64,000 nucleotides of DNA from Bacillaceae bacterium S4-13-56 (GCA_040191315.1 JAWJLM010000004.1:1-64000), one strand, 5' to 3'; counted from the first letter of the stretch, positions 28,917-42,322 are shown. The notes: a model not told the origin generated them from the sequence alone. Numbers and translations: made by a program.

Positions 28917-29238
28917 CATACAAAAGCATAAAATTTGTCTAGCTCCAGCGAAAAAGCTTCCTCGAGTAATCTTCGCTCCGAGTAAGGAAAGCTACTTAGA
29001 GCTACTTCGCAGAAACAAGTGCTTTTCTTGTTTCGAGGGGCAGCCTATCGACTAAAGTCAGTTTCCTCCTCTCCTTCGATAAGTCAACATCGATGAAGGA
29101 GGTTCGGTTAAAAACGCGACATCGTGTTGGGAAAGCGATTACTCGTCCCACCGAAATGATTCGCAACATCGAACGGACTCGCATCCTGCGAGCCTCACCG
29201 CCTTACGTCGATGCTCACGGGTACTTGCGCTTTTCTTA
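28917..29238. repeat. Interspersed repeat family A, long form
   Basis: A 0.32-kb long-form unit from AGCATAAAATTTGTCTAGC to TACTTGCGCTTTTCTTA. The middle contains GCCTATCGACTAAAGTC and CACCGCCTTACGTCGATG modules shared with the 8289 and 34911 copies. It abuts the upstream gene remnant and ends 80 bases before the NERD gene. Confidence 0.85.
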
Positions 29239-29318
29239 TACACAAATTTTTACTTGGTGTATTGGGTTGTGATGTATTATAGTTAAGTTGAATTTATTTT
29301 CAGGAAAGGAAGTGGGCT

Positions 29319-30227
29319 ATGTTTTATAAAGAAAGAAGTGAGAGCCTCGAATTAAGGATGTTGCGATCTTTGGCAACGCGCATGTCATTAAGTGAAGAGG
29401 AAGCAAAGCAGTATGATAACTTGAAAAAAGGATACGAAGGCGAGTGTCAGTTTGATGAATGGATAGCTGGACTGCCGGATGGTGCCCTTATAGTAAACGA
29501 CTTATTATTTAAGCATAACAACACCATTTTTCAAATTGATTCCCTCCTCATCACTCTCCGTAAAATTTATCTTTTTGAAGTGAAAAACTACACCGGTGAC
29601 ATCGTTATTAATGGCGATAAATGGTGTATGAAATCTGGTTCTGAAATTAAAAATCCACTGTTGCAGTTACAACGATCTGAATCTCTCCTTCGTCAACTTT
29701 TCCATCATCTTAAAATTAACCTTCCCATTGAAGCCTACCTTGTATTTGTAAATCCCGACATGATGCCATACAACGCCCCACCGGAATTACCTGCAATATT
29801 TCATTCCCAATTGGGGAGATTCTTTGGTAAATTAAATTCCTCTATAAGTAAGCTAACCCCTAGGCACGAAAAGATAGCTGAGACGCTTGTTGCCGCTCAA
29901 ACTACTGATTCTCTATTTGAAAATAAGGCGGAGTATTCATTTGGGAATTTGAGGAAAGGGTTAATATGCCCTAAGTGTGGTCATTTCATGGTGCATGAGC
30001 ATCGGAGTATTTTGTCTTGTGGGTGTGGTTATGTAGAGCTTGTTGATCATAGCGTTCTACGAATGGTGGACGAGTATGGGTTGTTATTCCCTGAGAGAAA
30101 GGTGACCACGAAGGATATATATCAGTGGTGTGGGGAGGAAGTTGCAAATTCAGCTATTAGAAGAATATTATCAAATGAATATAAGCTTATAGGCACTACT
30201 AAACGTGCGTACTTTATAAAAAAATAG
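29319..30227 (+). CDS. NERD domain protein with zinc ribbon and winged helix
   Basis: A 302-residue protein with three parts. Residues about 36-150 form a NERD (nuclease-related) domain: EGE around 40-42, Asp74 in FQIDSLLI and Glu87-x-Lys89 in LFEVKN make a PD-(D/E)xK-like active site. A zinc ribbon follows with Cys217, Cys220, Cys234 and Cys236. The last 50 residues look like a winged helix (TTKDIYQWCGEEVANSAIRRIL). AAAGGAAGTG precedes the ATG. A 1.5-kb tandem array of 52-bp units starts about 45 bases after its stop. A second protein of the same architecture, also next to an array, is at 43187. Cleavage activity is inferred, not shown. Confidence 0.88.
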   Translation: MFYKERSESLELRMLRSLATRMSLSEEEAKQYDNLKKGYEGECQFDEWIAGLPDGALIVNDLLFKHNNTIFQIDSLLITLRKIYLFEVKNYTGDIVINGDKWCMKSGSEIKNPLLQLQRSESLLRQLFHHLKINLPIEAYLVFVNPDMMPYNAPPELPAIFHSQLGRFFGKLNSSISKLTPRHEKIAETLVAAQTTDSLFENKAEYSFGNLRKGLICPKCGHFMVHEHRSILSCGCGYVELVDHSVLRMVDEYGLLFPERKVTTKDIYQWCGEEVANSAIRRILSNEYKLIGTTKRAYFIKK

Positions 30228-30269
30228 TAGTTAAATTGAGTTTGGTATGAGTAGATTGATTAAAAGTGA

Positions 30270-31790
30270 AAAAAAAGCCGGTTATATTTGAGTTTATTCG
30301 ATGAAGCAGGGCCAAAAGTAAAAAAAAAGCCGGTTATAATTGAGTTTAGTCGATGAAGCAGGGTCAAAAGTAAATAAAAAGCCGGCTTTAATTGAGTTTA
30401 GTCGGCGGAGCAGGGCCAAAAGTGAAAAAAAGGCCGGCTTTAATTGAGGTTAGTCGGCGGATCAGGGCCAAAAGTAAAAAAAAGCCGGTTATAATTGAGT
30501 GTGGGCGATGAAGCAGGGCCAAAAGTAAAAAAAAAAGCCGGTTATAATTGAGTTTATTCGATGAAGCAGGTCCAAAAGTGAAAAAAAGGCCGGCTTTAAT
30601 TGAGTTTAGTCGGCGGATCAGGGCCAAAAGTGAAAAAAAAGCTGGTTATAATGGAGTTTGGTCGGAGAAGCAGGGCCAAAAGTAAAAAAAACGCCGGCTT
30701 TAATTGAGTTTGGTCGGAGGAGCGGGGACAAAAGTGAAAAAAAAGCCGTTTATAATGGAGTTTGGTCGATGAAGCAGGGCCAAAAGTAAAAAAAAAAGCC
30801 GGCTTTAATTGAGTTTGGTCGGAGGAGCGGTGACAAAAGTGAAAAAAAAGCCGTTTATAATTGAGTTTGGTCGATGAAGCAGGGCCAAAAGTGAATAAAA
30901 AGCCGGTTATAATTGAGTTTATTCGATGAAGCAGGGCCAAAAGTGAAAAAAAAGCCGGTTATAATTGAGTTTGGTCGGAGAAGCAGGGCCAAAAGTAAAA
31001 AAAAGCCGGCTTTAATGGAGTTTAGTCGATGGAGCAGGGCCAAAAGTAAAAAAAAAGCCGGTTATAATTGAGTTTATTCGATGAAGCAGGGCCAAAAGTA
31101 AAAAAAAAGCCGGTTATAATTGAGTTTAGTCGATGGAGCAGGGCCAAAAGTAAAAAAAAAGCCGGTTATAATTGAGTTTAGTCGATGGAGCAGGGCCAAA
31201 AGTAAAAAAAAAGCCGGTTATAATTGAGTTTAGTCGATGGAGCAGGGCCAAAAGTAAAAAAAAAGCCGGTTATAATTGAGTTTAGTCGATGGAGCAGGGC
31301 CAAAAGTAAAAAAAAAGCCGGTTATAATTGAGTTTAGTCGATGGAGCAGGGCCAAAAGTAAAAAAAAAGCCGGTTATAATTGAGTTTAGTCGATGGAGCA
31401 GGGCCAAAAGTAAAAAAAAAGCCGGTTATAATTGAGTTTAGTCGATGGAGCAGGGCCAAAAGTAAAAAAAAAGCCGGTTATAATTGAGTTTAGTCGATGG
31501 AGCAGGGCCAAAAGTAAAAAAAAAGCCGGTTATAATTGAGTTTAGTCGATGGAGCAGGGCCAAAAGTAAAAAAAAAGCCGGTTATAATTGAGTTTAGTCG
31601 ATGGAGCAGGGCCAAAAGTAAAAAAAAAGCCGGTTATAATTGAGTTTAGTCGATGGAGCAGGGCCAAAAGTAAAAAAAAAGCCGGTTATAATTGAGTTTA
31701 GTCGGCGGAGCAGGGCCAAAAGTAAAAAAAAAGCCGGTTATAATTGAGTTTGGTCAATGCACCACCCCCCAAAGTGAATTAATAGCCGGC
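30270..31790. repeat. 52-bp tandem repeat array next to the NERD gene
   Basis: About 29 head-to-tail copies of a 52-bp unit (a few of 51) start at 30277 and end at 31733, with a degenerate last copy near 31784. The unit begins GCCGGTTATAATTGAGTTTA, continues GTCGATGGAGCAGGGCC and closes with AAAAGTA plus a run of nine A. Copies from about 31109 to 31680 are essentially identical, while those at the 5' side (30277-31057) vary (GCCGGCTTTAATTGAG, GTCGGCGGAGC, GTCGGAGGAGC). There are no spacers. It lies between the NERD gene and the pcrB promoter and contains no believable gene; minus-strand ORFs in it are repeat translations. Confidence 0.96.
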
Positions 31791-31857
31791 TGCAACAACA
31801 AGAGCACATTAATTCTACTCAATCCTCCCTCCCCCGTTTCTTCTCCCCCTATCTTTT

Positions 31858-31866
31858 TGCTATAAT
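31858..31866 (+). promoter_or_regulatory. Extended -10 promoter of pcrB-pcrA
   Basis: TGCTATAAT (TATAAT at 31861-31866) lies 34 bases before the pcrB start; no clear -35 box is seen. Confidence 0.5.
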
Positions 31867-31900
31867 AAAGGAATGGAAAGCAGAGTTGGAGGCACGAAAA

Positions 31901-32590
31901 ATGTATGATGTAAAGCATTGGAAACATGTGTTTAAAATAGATCCGAATAAACCGCTAGATGACAAGGATTTGGCGGAACTCTGTGAATCTGGAACGGATG
32001 CTATCGTTGTAGGAGGAACAGATGGGGTTACGCTTGACCAGGTGATCCAATTACTCGCAGAAATTAGAAGATATTCGGTTCCTTGCGTGCTGGAAATTTC
32101 TAATTTGGAGTCCATTACACCAGGTTTTGATTATTATTTTATCCCAATGGTCATGAATTCAGGTGAAAAGACATTTGTTATGGACTTACACCATGAAGCG
32201 ATTAAGCAAAACCGTGCGTTATTAAATTGGGACGAGCTTCTGGTGGAAGGGTATTGCGTCATGAATGAGGAAGCGAAGGTGTTTCAATACACAGGATGCT
32301 ATCTTCCGGAAGAGGATGATGTGATTGCCTACGCGCAATTGGCGGAGCACGTTTACCATTTACCGATTTTTTATATGGAATATAGCGGGGAGTATGGAGA
32401 CCCACAACTCATCCAAAAGGTTAAAAAGGAATTAAATCATACAAGGCTTTGCTATGGTGGCGGAATTAAGACCCCAGAACAAGCAGTGGAAATGAGTCAG
32501 TATGCTGATTTGATAGTAGTTGGCAATGTCATCTATGAGGACTTGAAGGCAGCATTAGAAACAGTAGCAGCAGTGAAACAAAAGATGTAA
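31901..32590 (+). CDS. pcrB: Heptaprenylglyceryl phosphate synthase
   Basis: A 229-residue TIM-barrel prenyltransferase that joins heptaprenyl diphosphate to glycerol-1-phosphate to form an archaeal-type ether lipid precursor. [29 protein letters not shown] and the phosphate-binding [12 protein letters not shown] plus [12 protein letters not shown] are visible. The ATG at 31901 follows TTGGAGG by eight bases and gives the family's usual length; a TTG at 31886 is part of the ribosome-binding site. It is followed after 14 bases by pcrA, as in B. subtilis. Confidence 0.95.
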   Translation: MYDVKHWKHVFKIDPNKPLDDKDLAELCESGTDAIVVGGTDGVTLDQVIQLLAEIRRYSVPCVLEISNLESITPGFDYYFIPMVMNSGEKTFVMDLHHEAIKQNRALLNWDELLVEGYCVMNEEAKVFQYTGCYLPEEDDVIAYAQLAEHVYHLPIFYMEYSGEYGDPQLIQKVKKELNHTRLCYGGGIKTPEQAVEMSQYADLIVVGNVIYEDLKAALETVAAVKQKM

Positions 32591-32604
32591 AGGTGGTAGA
32601 GCAA

Positions 32605-34890
32605 ATGAATCAAATCAACACTTTAATAGATGGATTAAATCCAGAGCAACAAAATGCAGTACGTCACACAGAGGGACCACTACTTATCATGGCTGGGGCT
32701 GGTAGTGGGAAAACGCGGGTATTAACGCATCGAATCGCCTATCTTTTAGGTGAAAAGGATGTCGCTCCAAGAAATATCCTCGCTATCACCTTTACCAATA
32801 AAGCCGCTAGAGAGATGCGTGAACGTGTGCAAAACCTAGTGGGTTCAGTGGCAAGTGAGATATGGTTATCTACATTTCACTCCATGTGTGTAAAAATTCT
32901 TCGTAGAAACATCGATAGAATCGGGTATGATCGCAATTTTTCCATTTTAGATACAACAGACCAATTATCTGTTATACGAAAGGTGCTCAAGGACCTTAAT
33001 TTTGATCCTAAAAAAACAGATCCAAGGGCAATGCTGAGCGCCATAAGCAGTGCTAAGAATGAACTAGTGACCCCAGAAGAATTTGAGAAAAATGCAGGAG
33101 ATTATTATCAACAGCAGGCTGCTAAGGTGTACAAAGGCTACCAAAGAATGCTTCGAAAAAACCAATCATTAGATTTTGATGATTTAATCATGCAAACTCT
33201 CCATTTATTTGATCGTGTCCCTGAGGTCTTGGAATACTATCAACGTCGTTTTCAATACATTCATGTCGATGAGTATCAGGATACCAACCGTGCTCAGTAT
33301 TCACTTGTTAACAAGCTTGCTAGTCGCTATCAAAATCTATGTGTGGTCGGAGATTCAGACCAGTCTATTTATCGTTGGCGAGGGGCTGATATTGCAAATA
33401 TTTTATCGTTTGAAAAAGATTATCCCAATGCCCGCGTCATTCTATTAGAGCAAAACTATCGTTCTACGAAAATTATCTTAAATGCGGCTAATGAGGTTAT
33501 TAAAAATAATCCGGAGCGAAAGCCGAAAAAACTTTGGACTGAGAATGAAGAAGGATTTACGATCCAATATCACTGCGGTGGCAATGAACAAGAGGAAGGT
33601 TTTTTCATAGTCGACCAAATAGAAAAACTCACTCGTGAGGACAACTTAAATTATGATGATATCGCCATTTTGTATAGAACCAATGCGCAGTCTCGTGCGA
33701 TTGAGGATGTACTGATGAAGTCGAACATCCCTTACCAAATGGTGGGTGGAACAAAATTCTATGATCGAAAAGAGATTAAGGATGTCCTTGCTTTTTTACG
33801 CCTTATTTCTAATCCAAATGATGATATTAGTTTTACTCGAGTAGTTAATGAGCCTAAACGAGGGATTGGAAATTCGACCTTAGACAAGCTTGGTCAACAT
33901 GCTGCAGCATATGGATTATCGCTTTTCCAAGCTGTAGATGAAGTGGAATTGATGGGGTTGAGTGCCCGTGCAACTAAAGGACTTCGTGAATTCCAAACCA
34001 TGATTAGCAATTGGAATAAAATGCAGGAATTTTTATCTGTTACAGATTTGGTTGAGGAAATATTAGTAAAAACAGGATATGAAGAGATGCTAAAAAATGA
34101 GAATACCATAGAGTCCCAAAGTCGTTTGGAAAACATTAATGAATTGTTATCTGTAACAAAGCATTTTGAAGAAACGAATGAGGATAAGAGTCTGATTAAT
34201 TTTCTAACGGATTTGGCACTAATTGCGGATATTGATCGTGTTGATGAAGATCCAAATAGCGAAGAAAAAGTGATCCTTATGACGCTCCATTCTGCAAAAG
34301 GGCTTGAATTCCCAGTAGTTTTTTTGATTGGGTTAGAGGAAAACATCTTCCCGCATAGTCGATCTTTAATGGCCGATGAAGAGATGGAGGAGGAACGGCG
34401 CCTTTGTTATGTAGGGATCACTCGTGCTGAAAAAAGATTATTTTTAACGCATGCGCGTATGAGGACTCTTTATGGTCGGACACAATTTAATCCTGTGAGT
34501 CGTTTTATTGATGAGATTCCAGATGATTTGATAGAAGGCCGAGATACTGCAGATGTACAAAGTGGTGCTACTCCGTTTGGAAGAGAATCCTTCTCCCCAT
34601 TTAATGAAGCACCATTCGGTCGTGATCAAAAGTCTCCTTTTGGTCGTTCTACATCAGGATCGGAGGTTCAACCGAAGCGTCAAGCTAGAAAAATGATACA
34701 GCCAACCTCTTCCGGTGGAGAATTGATTGAATGGAAGGTTGGAGACAAGGTAGGTCATAAAAAATGGGGCACTGGTACAGTGGTTAATGTGAAAGGTGCT
34801 GGAGAAGGTCTGGAATTAGACATCGCTTTTCCTGCTCCAACTGGAATCAAGCGTCTTTTGGCTAAATTTGCTCCTATAACAAAACAATAA
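32605..34890 (+). CDS. pcrA: ATP-dependent DNA helicase PcrA
   Basis: A 761-residue superfamily 1A 3'-5' helicase (UvrD/Rep type), used in repair, plasmid replication and clearing of proteins from DNA. Walker A GAGSGKT is at residues 31-37; other motifs are [12 protein letters not shown] (Walker B), [32 protein letters not shown] and [16 protein letters not shown]-terminal Tudor-like segment has [19 protein letters not shown] 32605 is eight bases from AAAGGTGG; a GTG at 32593 lies in that site. In B. subtilis ligA follows at once; here a family A repeat intervenes. Confidence 0.97.
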   Translation: MNQINTLIDGLNPEQQNAVRHTEGPLLIMAGAGSGKTRVLTHRIAYLLGEKDVAPRNILAITFTNKAAREMRERVQNLVGSVASEIWLSTFHSMCVKILRRNIDRIGYDRNFSILDTTDQLSVIRKVLKDLNFDPKKTDPRAMLSAISSAKNELVTPEEFEKNAGDYYQQQAAKVYKGYQRMLRKNQSLDFDDLIMQTLHLFDRVPEVLEYYQRRFQYIHVDEYQDTNRAQYSLVNKLASRYQNLCVVGDSDQSIYRWRGADIANILSFEKDYPNARVILLEQNYRSTKIILNAANEVIKNNPERKPKKLWTENEEGFTIQYHCGGNEQEEGFFIVDQIEKLTREDNLNYDDIAILYRTNAQSRAIEDVLMKSNIPYQMVGGTKFYDRKEIKDVLAFLRLISNPNDDISFTRVVNEPKRGIGNSTLDKLGQHAAAYGLSLFQAVDEVELMGLSARATKGLREFQTMISNWNKMQEFLSVTDLVEEILVKTGYEEMLKNENTIESQSRLENINELLSVTKHFEETNEDKSLINFLTDLALIADIDRVDEDPNSEEKVILMTLHSAKGLEFPVVFLIGLEENIFPHSRSLMADEEMEEERRLCYVGITRAEKRLFLTHARMRTLYGRTQFNPVSRFIDEIPDDLIEGRDTADVQSGATPFGRESFSPFNEAPFGRDQKSPFGRSTSGSEVQPKRQARKMIQPTSSGGELIEWKVGDKVGHKKWGTGTVVNVKGAGEGLELDIAFPAPTGIKRLLAKFAPITKQ

Positions 34891-34910
34891 GAAGATACCT
34901 TTATTAAAGA

Positions 34911-37324
<2,414 letters not shown>

Positions 37325-37338
37325 GGAGTGGTAGTTTT

Positions 37339-38475
37339 ATGAAAATAATCAAGGGAGTCGTTTTGGCTTCTGTTTTAATACTGAGTGCTTGCGCCCCAAC
37401 TTTTGATAAAGAGGAAGAAATAGTCCAAACCAATGAAAATAATAAGCGAGAAACTGCTTTTGTACCGAGCTTTAATGTATCTGAAGAGGAATACAAGATT
37501 ATTTATCCTTACAAACCAAGCCAAGCCCGTGGTGTTATTGTAAATCAAATGGCCAATCGATTAGACATTGATGTTTTTGAAGTTGGACTTAGGGACCATG
37601 CCAAATCTTATTTTGATCCCGATTTGTATTTTTTTCAAGAAGGACAGAGGATTGACAGCAACACGCTTTATAATTGGCTTTCACGGGAAGGTGAAACATC
37701 AAGTGGCTTGAATCCCGTCATGGAAGGGCCAGAGGATGCAATTGAATCGCATCAAGAGGCGCCTAAATACTTAAGTCATATTTTGGAACATGATTTTCTT
37801 AAGAAAAATGAAGATGGAATAGTTGAATTAAAAGGGATGTCCATAGGTATTGCCTTGAAATCAACGTACCGTTTTCAAACGGAAGTCGGTGGCCCTTATT
37901 ATTATCAAGATATTCCAGAGAAAGTCATGGTAAAGGAAGGGAAAGAAATAGCAAATGAAGTGATTCAACGAATTCGTCAGATGGAGGGCTTGGAGGAGGT
38001 CCCTATAGTGGTGGCCCTTTTTCGCGAAGAAGATCAAAATGCCATGTCACCGGGTAATTTTGTTGCTAAGACTGTAGTAGAGGTTGGGGGTGCTGTTGCA
38101 AAACAGTGGCAGGACATAGATGAAGACTATGTTTTATTTCCATCAAATGAAGCAGCTGTAAATTATAATGAGGAAAGTCAGCTCATGCAGGAATTCACCG
38201 ATGAAATCGCACGATATTTTCCTAACTACGTTGGAGTTATAGGAAATGGTTTCTATAAAGATGGGGAACTAGCTGAACTTAATATCCAGATTCCTATCGA
38301 ATTTCAAGGTAAAGCAGAAGTTGTAGGATTTACTCAATATGTTTATGGGCTAGTAATGGAAACTTTCCCGAATTACTTTAAGGTTGAGGTCCAAATACAC
38401 TCCCATCAACAACAGGAAAGTGTAATCGTTCGAGAAGCGGGAGAAACAGACCCATTTGTTTATCTCTATCAGTAA
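37339..38475 (+). CDS. camS: CamS family lipoprotein
   Basis: A 378-residue lipoprotein of the CamS family (B. subtilis YerH), named after the staphylococcal sex-pheromone precursor whose signal peptide is released as a peptide. The signal sequence ends in the lipobox LILSAC with Cys18 as the lipidated residue. The mature part is acidic and soluble. AGGGAGTGG precedes the ATG, 14 bases after ligA, so the two are likely one transcript. The role of the mature lipoprotein is not known. Confidence 0.92.
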   Translation: MKIIKGVVLASVLILSACAPTFDKEEEIVQTNENNKRETAFVPSFNVSEEEYKIIYPYKPSQARGVIVNQMANRLDIDVFEVGLRDHAKSYFDPDLYFFQEGQRIDSNTLYNWLSREGETSSGLNPVMEGPEDAIESHQEAPKYLSHILEHDFLKKNEDGIVELKGMSIGIALKSTYRFQTEVGGPYYYQDIPEKVMVKEGKEIANEVIQRIRQMEGLEEVPIVVALFREEDQNAMSPGNFVAKTVVEVGGAVAKQWQDIDEDYVLFPSNEAAVNYNEESQLMQEFTDEIARYFPNYVGVIGNGFYKDGELAELNIQIPIEFQGKAEVVGFTQYVYGLVMETFPNYFKVEVQIHSHQQQESVIVREAGETDPFVYLYQ

Positions 38476-38527
38476 TAGACTCCTGTATTTTCGTCAAAAT
38501 TAGAGCCTTAAAAATGTGCAAGATTGT

Positions 38528-38556
38528 TTGATGTGCCCATTCTTATAGGTTAGAAT
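38528..38556 (+). promoter_or_regulatory. Possible sigma-A promoter of pruA
   Basis: TTGATG (38528-38533) and TAGAAT (38551-38556) are 17 bases apart, about 70 bases upstream of the pruA start. Confidence 0.5.
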
Positions 38557-38623
38557 GATAGGTGGAAGGCTCTGTTTTTTTAATAGAGTTTATGTAGCAA
38601 AATTGTTGAAGGAGGCGTTACGC

Positions 38624-40174
38624 ATGGTCGTACCTTACAAACATGAACCGTTTACAGATTTCACTGTTGAAGAAAATCGCAAGGCCTTTGAAGATGCACT
38701 TAAAAAGGTAGAGGGTGAGTTTGGTACAGAATATCCATTGATTATTGGTGGAGAAAGAATTACAACCGAAGATAAGATAAAGGTTGTCAATCCTGCCAAA
38801 AAAGATGAAGTCCTTGGGTATGTATCAAAGGCAAATCAAGAGCTTGCAGAAAAAGCGCATAAAATTGCTGATAAGACTTTTGAATATTGGAGAAAAACGG
38901 ATCCTGCCATGCGTGCGGATATTCTATTCCGTGCGGCTGCTATTGTTCGTCGTCGTAAGCATGAATTCTCTGCTCATCTTGTAAAAGAAGCTGGGAAGCC
39001 TTGGAAAGAGGCGGATGCTGATACAGCGGAAGCTATTGACTTTATGGAATTTTACGGACGTCAAATGCTTCGTATTAAAGACGGTTTTCCTGTTAATAGC
39101 CGTCCAATTGAACATAACCAATTCCATTACATTCCACTAGGAGTGGGAGTAGTAATTCCACCATGGAACTTCCTATTTGCGATCATGTGTGGTACTACTG
39201 TAGCGTCTATGGTTTCTGGTAATACGGTTTTACTAAAGCCAGCTAGTGCTACTCCTGTTATTGCTTACAAATTTATGGAAGTTCTTGAAAAAGCAGGGCT
39301 TCCTGCTGGAGTAATAAACTACATTCCTGGTAGTGGTTCTGAAATTGGAGATTACTTAGTTGATCACCCAAGAACACGATTCATCAGCTTCACTGGTTCT
39401 CGCGAAGTTGGTACACGTATCTATGAACGTGCAGCAAAAGTAAATGAAGGCCAAAAGTGGCTTAAGCGTGTCATTGCTGAAATGGGTGGAAAAGACACGA
39501 TCGTAGTTGACGAAAGTGCAGACCTTGAGTTAGCAGCTGATGCCATTACTTACTCTACTTTTGGCTTCTCAGGCCAAAAATGTTCGGCGTGCTCCCGCGT
39601 TATTGCACACGAAGCTATTTACGATGATCTATTAGCGCGTGTTGTTGAGAAAACAAAAACAGAAGTTAAAGCTGAAGATCCTTCTAGCCCAACAGCTTAT
39701 ATGGGACCAGTAATTGACCAAGCGGCTTATGATAAAATCCTAAGCTATATTGAAACAGGTAAAAGAGAAGGGAAACTTATGACTGGTGGTAATGGAGACG
39801 ACAGCACAGGCTGGTTTGTCGAGCCAACAATATTTGCAGACCTTAGCCCGACTGCTACAATCATGCAGGAAGAAATCTTCGGACCTGTTGTAGGCTTCTC
39901 AAAAGCTAAAAACTTTGATGAAGCTATTGAATTCGCAAACAACACTGAGTATGGTTTAACAGGTGCTGTATTCACCAATAACCGTGAGCACTTAGAAAAA
40001 GCTCGCCAAGATTTCCATGTAGGTAACTTGTACTTCAATCGTGGATGTACGGCAGCGATTGTTGGATATCATCCATTTGGTGGGTTCAATATGTCTGGTA
40101 CAGACTCCAAAGCTGGTGGTCCAGATTACCTTCTTCAACACATGCAAGGAAAAACAACATCTGAAATGCTATAG
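38624..40174 (+). CDS. pruA: 1-pyrroline-5-carboxylate dehydrogenase
   Basis: A 516-residue aldehyde dehydrogenase that oxidises glutamate semialdehyde (P5C) to glutamate in proline and arginine breakdown. The NAD site is at [16 protein letters not shown], the catalytic Glu at [10 protein letters not shown] and the nucleophilic Cys at [10 protein letters not shown]. The start codon follows GAAGGAGGCG by seven bases; an upstream ATG at 38555 would overlap the promoter. Its neighbour putP imports proline, so the two genes suggest a proline-use cluster, although proline dehydrogenase is not in the window. A terminator follows. Confidence 0.95.
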   Translation: MVVPYKHEPFTDFTVEENRKAFEDALKKVEGEFGTEYPLIIGGERITTEDKIKVVNPAKKDEVLGYVSKANQELAEKAHKIADKTFEYWRKTDPAMRADILFRAAAIVRRRKHEFSAHLVKEAGKPWKEADADTAEAIDFMEFYGRQMLRIKDGFPVNSRPIEHNQFHYIPLGVGVVIPPWNFLFAIMCGTTVASMVSGNTVLLKPASATPVIAYKFMEVLEKAGLPAGVINYIPGSGSEIGDYLVDHPRTRFISFTGSREVGTRIYERAAKVNEGQKWLKRVIAEMGGKDTIVVDESADLELAADAITYSTFGFSGQKCSACSRVIAHEAIYDDLLARVVEKTKTEVKAEDPSSPTAYMGPVIDQAAYDKILSYIETGKREGKLMTGGNGDDSTGWFVEPTIFADLSPTATIMQEEIFGPVVGFSKAKNFDEAIEFANNTEYGLTGAVFTNNREHLEKARQDFHVGNLYFNRGCTAAIVGYHPFGGFNMSGTDSKAGGPDYLLQHMQGKTTSEML

Positions 40175-40182
40175 AACGATAA

Positions 40183-40228
40183 TAAAAAACCGATTTATAC
40201 ACAACTCATGTGTAAATCGGTTTTTTTA
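40183..40228 (+). terminator. pruA terminator
   Basis: AAAAAACCGATTTA-ACACA pairs with TGTGTAAATCGGTTTTTTT, a long stem with T runs on both sides, so it could act in both directions. Confidence 0.92.
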
Positions 40229-40609
40229 ATTAAAAAATCAATACTTTGTTAATCATAGTAAAAACTTATTATATTAGCAGCGCTTACAATAAAGTCTGTC
40301 GGAAAAAATAATATCTAGTTTAATTGGAACAAATCCAGGGATAAAGTGATATTCATTTGAATGCGATGAACTTAATTTTATTAATTTTTTCTGAATAGAT
40401 ATCATCATTTTTATACTATAGGAGAAAATACCAGGGTATGTTTGTATAATTATTCACACATATTATAAACTATAAATTTTTGAAAAGTTCATATTTTTAG
40501 TTTATGATATATCAGTAAACGTATTTCTGAATTTTTACTTCATGGTCATTATTTTAGAACTTACAAAATATGCATAAGAAGTGAATACAAAAAAATAGGG
40601 GGTGGAAGA
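40229..40609 (+). promoter_or_regulatory. AT-rich putP upstream region with a possible cre site
   Basis: No gene is seen in this 380-base region. TTAGCAGCGCTTACAA (40274-40289) matches 12 of 14 positions of the CcpA cre consensus on the minus strand, suggesting catabolite control of the downstream genes. No strong sigma-A promoter could be chosen among the many AT-rich candidates. Confidence 0.4.
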
Positions 40610-40729
40610 ATGGATTTGCTTATAGGAGCTACTTATTCATTAACTGCATCAACCTGGTTTTGGATCTTTGTTCCAATGCCACTATTAATTGTTCTATCAA
40701 TCATTACTTATTTTACGGAGAGGGAGTGA
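40610..40729 (+). CDS. 39-residue membrane peptide upstream of putP
   Basis: A 39-codon ORF (MDLLIGATYSLTASTWFWIF, ending ITYFTERE) with a strong ribosome-binding site, AGGGGGTGGAAGA, directly before the ATG. One hydrophobic helix covers about residues 16-34 and a charged tail follows. Its stop is four bases before the putP start, so the two are probably translated together. It fits the short proteins annotated as symporter small accessory proteins near sodium/solute symporters in Bacillus; a role in PutP assembly or regulation is inference. Confidence 0.75.
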   Translation: MDLLIGATYSLTASTWFWIFVPMPLLIVLSIITYFTERE

Positions 40730-40733
40730 ATGA

Positions 40734-42248
40734 ATGGATAACGCAACATTAATTACATTTATTGTTTATTTAGTTGGTATGTTAGTCATAGGTGTTGTGG
40801 GCTATCGATTAACTATTAATCTATCAGACTATGTATTAGGTGGAAGAAGGTTAGGGCCTGGAGTCGCTGCCTTGAGTGCTGGGGCTTCTGATATGAGTAG
40901 TTGGTTAATTCTTGGTTTACCAGGAGCAGCTTATGTTTTAGGTTTTGCGTCTGCATGGATTTGCATTGGATTATCTATTGGTGCATATTTAAACTGGCAG
41001 TTTGTTGCACGTCGCTTACGTAGTTATACGGAGGTTGCGAACGATTCGATTACTGTTCCAGATTTTTTAGAAAATCGTTTTCGTGATACTTCAAAATCAC
41101 TTCGAGTTATTTCTGCCATTGTCATTTTGATCTTTTTTACCTTTTATACTTCTTCAGGATTGGTTGGGGGAGCAAAACTATTTGAAGCATCCTTTAATCT
41201 TTCATATACACAAGCACTATGGATTGGTGCTGCTGTAATCATTTCCTATACATTTTTAGGCGGTTTCTTGGCTGTAAGTTGGACAGATTTCCTTCAAGGA
41301 ATATTAATGATCTTAGCCCTTATTGTTGTTCCTATCCGTGCGATCAGCGAAGTTGGAGGATGGGGGGAAGCTGTACAAGCGGTTGGTGAAGTAAATCCCG
41401 GTGCCCTAGATATTATGTCTGGAGCAACCTTCATTGGCGTGGTTTCACTCTTAGCTTGGGGATTGGGCTACTTCGGTCAGCCTCACATTATTACACGCTT
41501 TATGGCCCTTCGTTCAACTAAAGATGTTCCTAAAGCGCGTTTGATAGGTATGACTTGGATGGTTATTGGATTGTTTGGTGCTATCTTCACTGGTTTTGCA
41601 GGTATTGCTTATGTTGCAAACGTAAGTACAGCGGGAATGCCTTTTGCAACAGAAGTGAGCAATGGTGTTACGGTTCTTGTCGATTCTGAGCAAATTTTTA
41701 TCGCCTTCTCACAATTGCTATTTGATCCATGGGTTGCAGGTATTTTATTAGCAGCGATCCTTGCAGCCATTATGAGTACCATCGATTCCCAGTTACTTGT
41801 ATCTTCTAGTGCCGTAGCTGAGGATTTCTATAAGGCTGTTCTACGCAAAAAAGCATCTGATCGTGAACTTGTATGGGTAGGACGTCTTTCTGTTGTAGCT
41901 ATCGCACTTTTAGCTATTTATCTAGCATATAGTGCAGAAGCGACTGTACTAGAACTTGTTGCCTATGCGTGGGGAGGATTTGGTGGCGCCTTTGGACCAA
42001 TTATCCTCTTCTCCTTATTCTGGAAACGCATGACTCGCAACGGTGCACTAGCTGGTATTATCATCGGTGCTTTAACGATCTTCATTTGGGGTAACTATCT
42101 AACTGGTGGTCCTGGCGGAATCTTTGATCTTTACGAAATTGTACCAGCGTTCATCTTGAACTCTATTGCGATAGTGGTATTTAGTTTACTAGACAAAGAG
42201 CCATCTCTAGAGATCCAAGAAGAATTCGATCGTGCAAAAACTATTTAA
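40734..42248 (+). CDS. putP: Sodium/proline symporter
   Basis: A 504-residue sodium:solute symporter (SSS family) importing proline with Na+. Around 12-13 transmembrane segments are visible, with the conserved blocks GRRLGPGVAALSAGASDMSSW, FGQPHIITRFMA and IMSTIDSQLLVSSS; the Ser-rich and Asp-containing positions expected for Na+ and proline binding are kept. GAGAGGGAG precedes the ATG. It could be a nutritional PutP or the osmoprotective OpuE type; its position before gatCAB matches the B. subtilis opuE/putP locus, while pruA nearby argues for catabolism. Confidence 0.92.
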   Translation: MDNATLITFIVYLVGMLVIGVVGYRLTINLSDYVLGGRRLGPGVAALSAGASDMSSWLILGLPGAAYVLGFASAWICIGLSIGAYLNWQFVARRLRSYTEVANDSITVPDFLENRFRDTSKSLRVISAIVILIFFTFYTSSGLVGGAKLFEASFNLSYTQALWIGAAVIISYTFLGGFLAVSWTDFLQGILMILALIVVPIRAISEVGGWGEAVQAVGEVNPGALDIMSGATFIGVVSLLAWGLGYFGQPHIITRFMALRSTKDVPKARLIGMTWMVIGLFGAIFTGFAGIAYVANVSTAGMPFATEVSNGVTVLVDSEQIFIAFSQLLFDPWVAGILLAAILAAIMSTIDSQLLVSSSAVAEDFYKAVLRKKASDRELVWVGRLSVVAIALLAIYLAYSAEATVLELVAYAWGGFGGAFGPIILFSLFWKRMTRNGALAGIIIGALTIFIWGNYLTGGPGGIFDLYEIVPAFILNSIAIVVFSLLDKEPSLEIQEEFDRAKTI

Positions 42249-42282
42249 TATTGCAGAGTTAATTAATGTGTTAGGATTTAGT

Positions 42283-42307
42283 ACCCCCGCCATGGCGGGG
42301 GTTTTTG
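42283..42307 (+). terminator. putP terminator
   Basis: ACCCCCGCC pairs perfectly with GGCGGGGGT around AT, followed by TTTTTGT. Confidence 0.9.
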
Positions 42308-42322
42308 TGTGAGGTGTGCGAC

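Noticed and set aside
30388-31043. Minus-strand ORFs of 62-114 codons with repeated Phe-rich peptides
   Set aside because: They are translations of the 52-bp array; the period of 52 changes frame in each unit.
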